NCBI RefSeq assembly: GCF_024700075.1
Contig: NZ_JAJONE010000001.1
Location: 4,487,001 to 4,551,000, forward strand
DNA: 64,000 nt
Direction: 5' to 3'
From: Hymenobacter sp. J193
GTDB taxonomy: Bacteria > Bacteroidota > Bacteroidia > Cytophagales > Hymenobacteraceae
Part shown: piece after piece, positions 62,915-64,000 of the stretch
Layout: every line of letters starts with the position of its first letter
How positions within the stretch are numbered: the first letter of the stretch is position 1
Program-made: the position numbers and the translations under genes
The notes under the pieces: generated by a model
The model's input: only the letters and a program-made list of their open reading frames with translations
What the model was told of the DNA's origin: nothing
Database searches by the model: none

Positions 62915-63613
62915 ATGAAACTACGCGTAATCCTGACCGGAGCCACGGGCATGGTGGGAGAGGGTGTGCTGCTGGAATGCCTGAACAGCCCACAGGTAGA
63001 GCAGGTGCTCAGCATCAGCCGGGGGGCCAGCGGCCGGATCCACCCCAAGCTGCGGGAAATCATCCACACAGATTTCCATAATCTGGCACCCATCCAGGAC
63101 CAGCTGACGGGCTACAACGCCTGCTTTTTCTGCCTGGGCGTGTCGTCGGTGGGCATGAAGGAACCCGAGTACCGCCGCCTCACCCAGGACCTCACCCTGC
63201 ACTTTGCCCAAACGCTGCTCGCCCACAACGGCCCCGACCTCACGTTCTGCTACGTATCGGGCGCGGGTACCGACGATACGCTGCGCAGCCGCCAGATGTG
63301 GGCCCGCGTGAAGGGCGAAACCGAAAACGCATTGCGGGCACTAGGCTTCCGGCAGGCCTACATGTTCCGCCCCGGTTTCCTGCGTGCCACACCGGGTCAG
63401 CAGCATGTGCTGTCGTACTACAAGTATTTCGGCTGGCTATATCCGGCGCTGCGTCGATTCATGCCGAAGTATGTATCCACGCTGGCGGAGCTGGGGCAAG
63501 CTATGCTACACGTGTCGCAACGTGGCTACGCAAAGCCAGTGTTGGAAGTGTCGGATATCGTGACGGCGGCCACAGGGTATGGCAATCCTATTATCCTTCT
63601 CACGGCTGAATAA
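62915..63613 (+). CDS. Rossmann-fold NAD(P)-binding protein (epimerase-like)
   Basis: A 232-residue atypical SDR: the nucleotide motif LTGATGMVGEGV is at residues 7-18, followed by VLSISRG and a partial catalytic segment (GAGTDDT, KGETENALRALGF). It resembles YbjT/Htatip2-like oxidoreductases, which are often epimerase-like without a known substrate. The C-terminal part (YPALRRFMPKYVSTLAELGQAMLHVSQRG) is typical. No signal peptide. Function unknown beyond cofactor binding. Confidence 0.88.
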   Translation: MKLRVILTGATGMVGEGVLLECLNSPQVEQVLSISRGASGRIHPKLREIIHTDFHNLAPIQDQLTGYNACFFCLGVSSVGMKEPEYRRLTQDLTLHFAQTLLAHNGPDLTFCYVSGAGTDDTLRSRQMWARVKGETENALRALGFRQAYMFRPGFLRATPGQQHVLSYYKYFGWLYPALRRFMPKYVSTLAELGQAMLHVSQRGYAKPVLEVSDIVTAATGYGNPIILLTAE

Positions 63614-63713
63614 CCTCCGCGCCTTCTGCGGAAACTTCTGCGTCTTCTGCGGGCTAACAAATTTGTTTTACCGTGAGAAGGTCCTTCGTAGAGCGTAGGA
63701 TAACAAGGAAATA

Positions 63714-64000
63714 CTACTTGCACCCGTCCTTGCGGCGCGTGTCGATGATGTAGGCAATGCGCCAGCCCTCGGCCAGCTTCACCAGCTGAAAGGAGTTGTA
63801 GCCGCAGTGGCTGAACTTGTCGCTGACGTAGAACTGGTAGGGCGTCCAGACGCTGGCCAGCTGCGCGTCGATAAGCACCCGCTCAAAGCTGATGCGCTCA
63901 TCGTACACGCCTTGGTGCGGCGTGCCCACGGCCTTCAGGAAGGCGGCTACGTTTTCCGTCTGCACCTGCGTTTTGCCGCCGCGGTTGCTGATGGTTTGCA
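63714..64000 (-). CDS. NTF2-like (SnoaL/DUF4440 type) protein, 5' partial
   Basis: The frame is open to the right window edge, so the N-terminus is missing. Visible is the C-terminal part of a small alpha+beta barrel: VAAFLKAVGTPHQGVYDERISFERVLIDAQLASVWTPYQFYVSDKF, CGYNSFQLVKLAEGWRIAYIIDTRRKDGC. The strand pattern LASVWTPYQFY, then FQLVKLAEGWRIAYIIDTR, is the signature of nuclear-transport-factor-2-like proteins. A GTG at 63965 is internal to the domain and unlikely to be the start. Ligand or activity unknown. Confidence 0.8.
   Translation of the reverse strand, partial: QTISNRGGKTQVQTENVAAFLKAVGTPHQGVYDERISFERVLIDAQLASVWTPYQFYVSDKFSHCGYNSFQLVKLAEGWRIAYIIDTRRKDGCK

Overview
The window is a chromosomal segment of a GC-rich Bacteroidota bacterium, most likely Hymenobacter or a close relative (inferred from protein resemblance; no search was run). 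Supporting signs are a type III glutamine synthetase, the long IspG with a central insertion, Bacteroidota-type -7 promoter boxes (TAnnTTTG), a putative porin coupled to lpxK, DUF4159 and SMUG2-type proteins, and many family-specific hypotheticals. No rRNA, tRNA or CRISPR array was seen.

Layout. 1-9100: the end of an Ada/MGMT repair protein, hypotheticals, a DUF4159 protein, rtcB, rsmE, a VOC protein, an S1/P1 nuclease, an SDR enzyme and pckA. 9300-25150: a POT peptide transporter and a small membrane protein between two copies of one terminator, then a long minus-strand housekeeping block (miaB, a four-helix-bundle cassette, a sigma-54 activator, lptE, a C-terminal-helix protein, secG, groES, groEL), pabB, a TPR protein, a zinc-ribbon protein, nif3-like and SMUG2-like genes. 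25250-31000: lpxK, a porin, miaE and a glycoside hydrolase family 2 enzyme. 31150-42300: secreted proteins, an ABC permease, an AraC regulator with an NmrA-like reductase and an epoxide-hydrolase-like gene, an XRE-like protein, mtaB, and an LTA-synthase-like sulfatase broken by a frameshift. 42580-44770: type III glnA.

44890-52700 looks like an accessory, mobile-scarred zone. It holds a tyrosine recombinase with an altered catalytic box, an intact 881-bp IS5-type element with TTA target duplication, an 86-bp MITE with the same ends, a decayed transposase of the same family, and poorly conserved small membrane or secreted genes. 52860-64000 returns to ordinary genes: acetyltransferase, lipoprotein, quinone oxidoreductase, two thioredoxin-fold proteins, a lactonase, ispG, an EamA exporter and a Rossmann-fold protein.

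The most notable signals are repeats. One is a four-helix-bundle gene bounded by inverted CCAAAAA heptads, wedged exactly between miaB and the sigma-54 gene and supplying the latter's N-terminus. Another is a heptad-built inverted repeat inserted in frame inside ispG. There are also two composite REP-like elements with nested terminators, and the IS5/MITE family. Three genes (13914, 41210, 55262) are broken at 6-base homopolymers; together these suggest either slippage or base-calling error. Three genes have a TAnnTTTG box ending 3-4 bases before the start codon, which would give leaderless mRNAs.
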